From Thalassospira sp. MCCC 1A03138 (lineage in GTDB: Bacteria > Pseudomonadota > Alphaproteobacteria > Rhodospirillales > Thalassospiraceae), in assembly GCF_002115785.1 (NCBI RefSeq), contig NZ_JFJY01000013.1, positions 1 to 64,000 of the forward strand: 64,000 nucleotides of DNA. The letters are read 5' to 3'. The notes under the pieces were generated by a model. That model was given only the letters and a program-made list of their open reading frames with translations, was not told the DNA's origin and did not search any database. Positions 63,552 through 64,000 of this stretch are shown piece by piece (within the stretch, counting starts at the first letter, position 1; each line of letters begins with the position of its first letter). The position numbers were made by a program, and so were the translations under genes.

Positions 63552-64000
63552 ATGGCTTTCAATATTTTCGGAAACGGTGGATCATCGCAAGGGCAGCAGA
63601 TCTATGAAGCCCTTGGTAGATCCATGGCCGTTATCGAATTTTCGCTGGATGGTAAAATCCTGACAGCCAATGCCAATTTCCTTTCGACGATGGGTTATGA
63701 GCTTGGCGATATCGTCGGTAAGCAGCATGCGATTTTCGTCACAGCCGATTACGCAAAAAGCCCGGAATACAAGCAGTTCTGGAAAACCCTTTCGGATGGA
63801 AAATTCGTAGCCGATGCATTCCAGCGCGTACGCAAGGACGGGGATACCGTGTGGCTTGAAGCCACCTATAACCCGATCCTGAATACGGCCGGGAAGCCGG
63901 TAAAGGTCATCAAATTTGCGACCGATATCACCGTGCGCCGTAAGGAACGGGCACTTAACGAGGGCGTTCTGACCGCGATTGACCGATCCCAGGCGATGAT
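63552..64000 (+). CDS. PAS-domain sensor, probably a soluble chemoreceptor (runs off right edge)
   Basis: An open frame runs from ATG 63552 to the edge (149 codons). Residues 18-133 form a PAS domain of the kind that begins aerotaxis-type chemoreceptors (VIEFSLDGKILTANANFLSTMGY, AFQRVRKDGDTVWLEATYNPI, KVIKFATDIT). The following VRRKERALNEGVLTAIDRSQAM resembles the link to a methyl-accepting signalling domain, which is outside the window. No membrane segment is visible. A chemoreceptor is likeliest; a PAS kinase is not excluded. Confidence 0.8.
   Translation, partial: MAFNIFGNGGSSQGQQIYEALGRSMAVIEFSLDGKILTANANFLSTMGYELGDIVGKQHAIFVTADYAKSPEYKQFWKTLSDGKFVADAFQRVRKDGDTVWLEATYNPILNTAGKPVKVIKFATDITVRRKERALNEGVLTAIDRSQAM

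Overview
The window looks like a chromosomal segment of a free-living, probably marine alphaproteobacterium of the Rhodospirillales, most likely Thalassospira or a close relative. This is inferred from gene order (yebC-ruvCAB-ybgC-tolQRAB-pal-cpoB-tilS-ftsH-folP), protein style, moderate GC content and the DgcN/DgcA pair. No database was searched. I see no phage, insertion sequence, integrase or CRISPR array.

Layout. 1-1117: start of a membrane sensor running off the left edge (minus strand). 1611-15308: a dense plus-strand housekeeping block covering the YebC regulator, Holliday-junction enzymes, the complete Tol-Pal envelope system, tRNA-Ile lysidine synthetase, the FtsH protease and dihydropteroate synthase. 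15371-20393: a response regulator and two homologous 7TM histidine kinases lying between folP and glmM, which are often adjacent. One kinase looks intact; the other has a damaged ATP-binding domain. 20627-25512: glmM, thiD, a DinB-like protein, a small membrane protein, an AEC carrier and a HAD phosphatase. 25518-27581: a large TPR protein with a divergent GT41 (O-GlcNAc-transferase-like) domain. 28082-30672: ilvD and a LysE exporter. 30860-36813: a TRAP transporter with two amidohydrolase-type enzymes and a divergent LysR regulator. 36869-38611: alanine dehydrogenase with a divergent Lrp-type regulator. 38662-41022: a YjgN-M48 peptidase pair. 41501-48271: a TetR regulator, a polyamine ABC transporter and a gamma-glutamylputrescine-synthetase-like enzyme. 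48542-50528: dgcN-dgcA (D-glutamate use). 50810-52099: a membrane GGDEF protein. 52573-52679: a small RNA resembling the alpha-proteobacterial alpha-r8 (suhB/MmgR) family, with its own promoter and terminator. 52919-54396: a GNAT acetyltransferase and an N-formylglutamate amidohydrolase. 54603-54773: two identical tRNA-Val(GAC) genes. 54987-60186: a SemiSWEET protein and an HlyD / double-ABC fusion / permease export operon. 60385 to end: an endonuclease/phosphatase-fold protein, a receiver-EAL protein, a Dabb protein and the start of a PAS sensor.

How it works together. The left third is core DNA repair, envelope and folate/amino-sugar metabolism. The rest is largely scavenging and sensing: polyamines (PotFGHI, PuuA-like), D-glutamate (DgcN/DgcA), alanine (Ald), formylglutamate and an unidentified TRAP substrate that probably carries an amide bond. 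Local regulators often sit divergently beside their likely targets. Two c-di-GMP proteins, two sensors at the window edges and the kinase pair give a signal-rich background. The points most worth a second look are the kinase/pseudokinase pair, the divergent GT41 protein, the TRAP-amidase cassette, the recognised sRNA, and an orphan terminator suggesting another small RNA.
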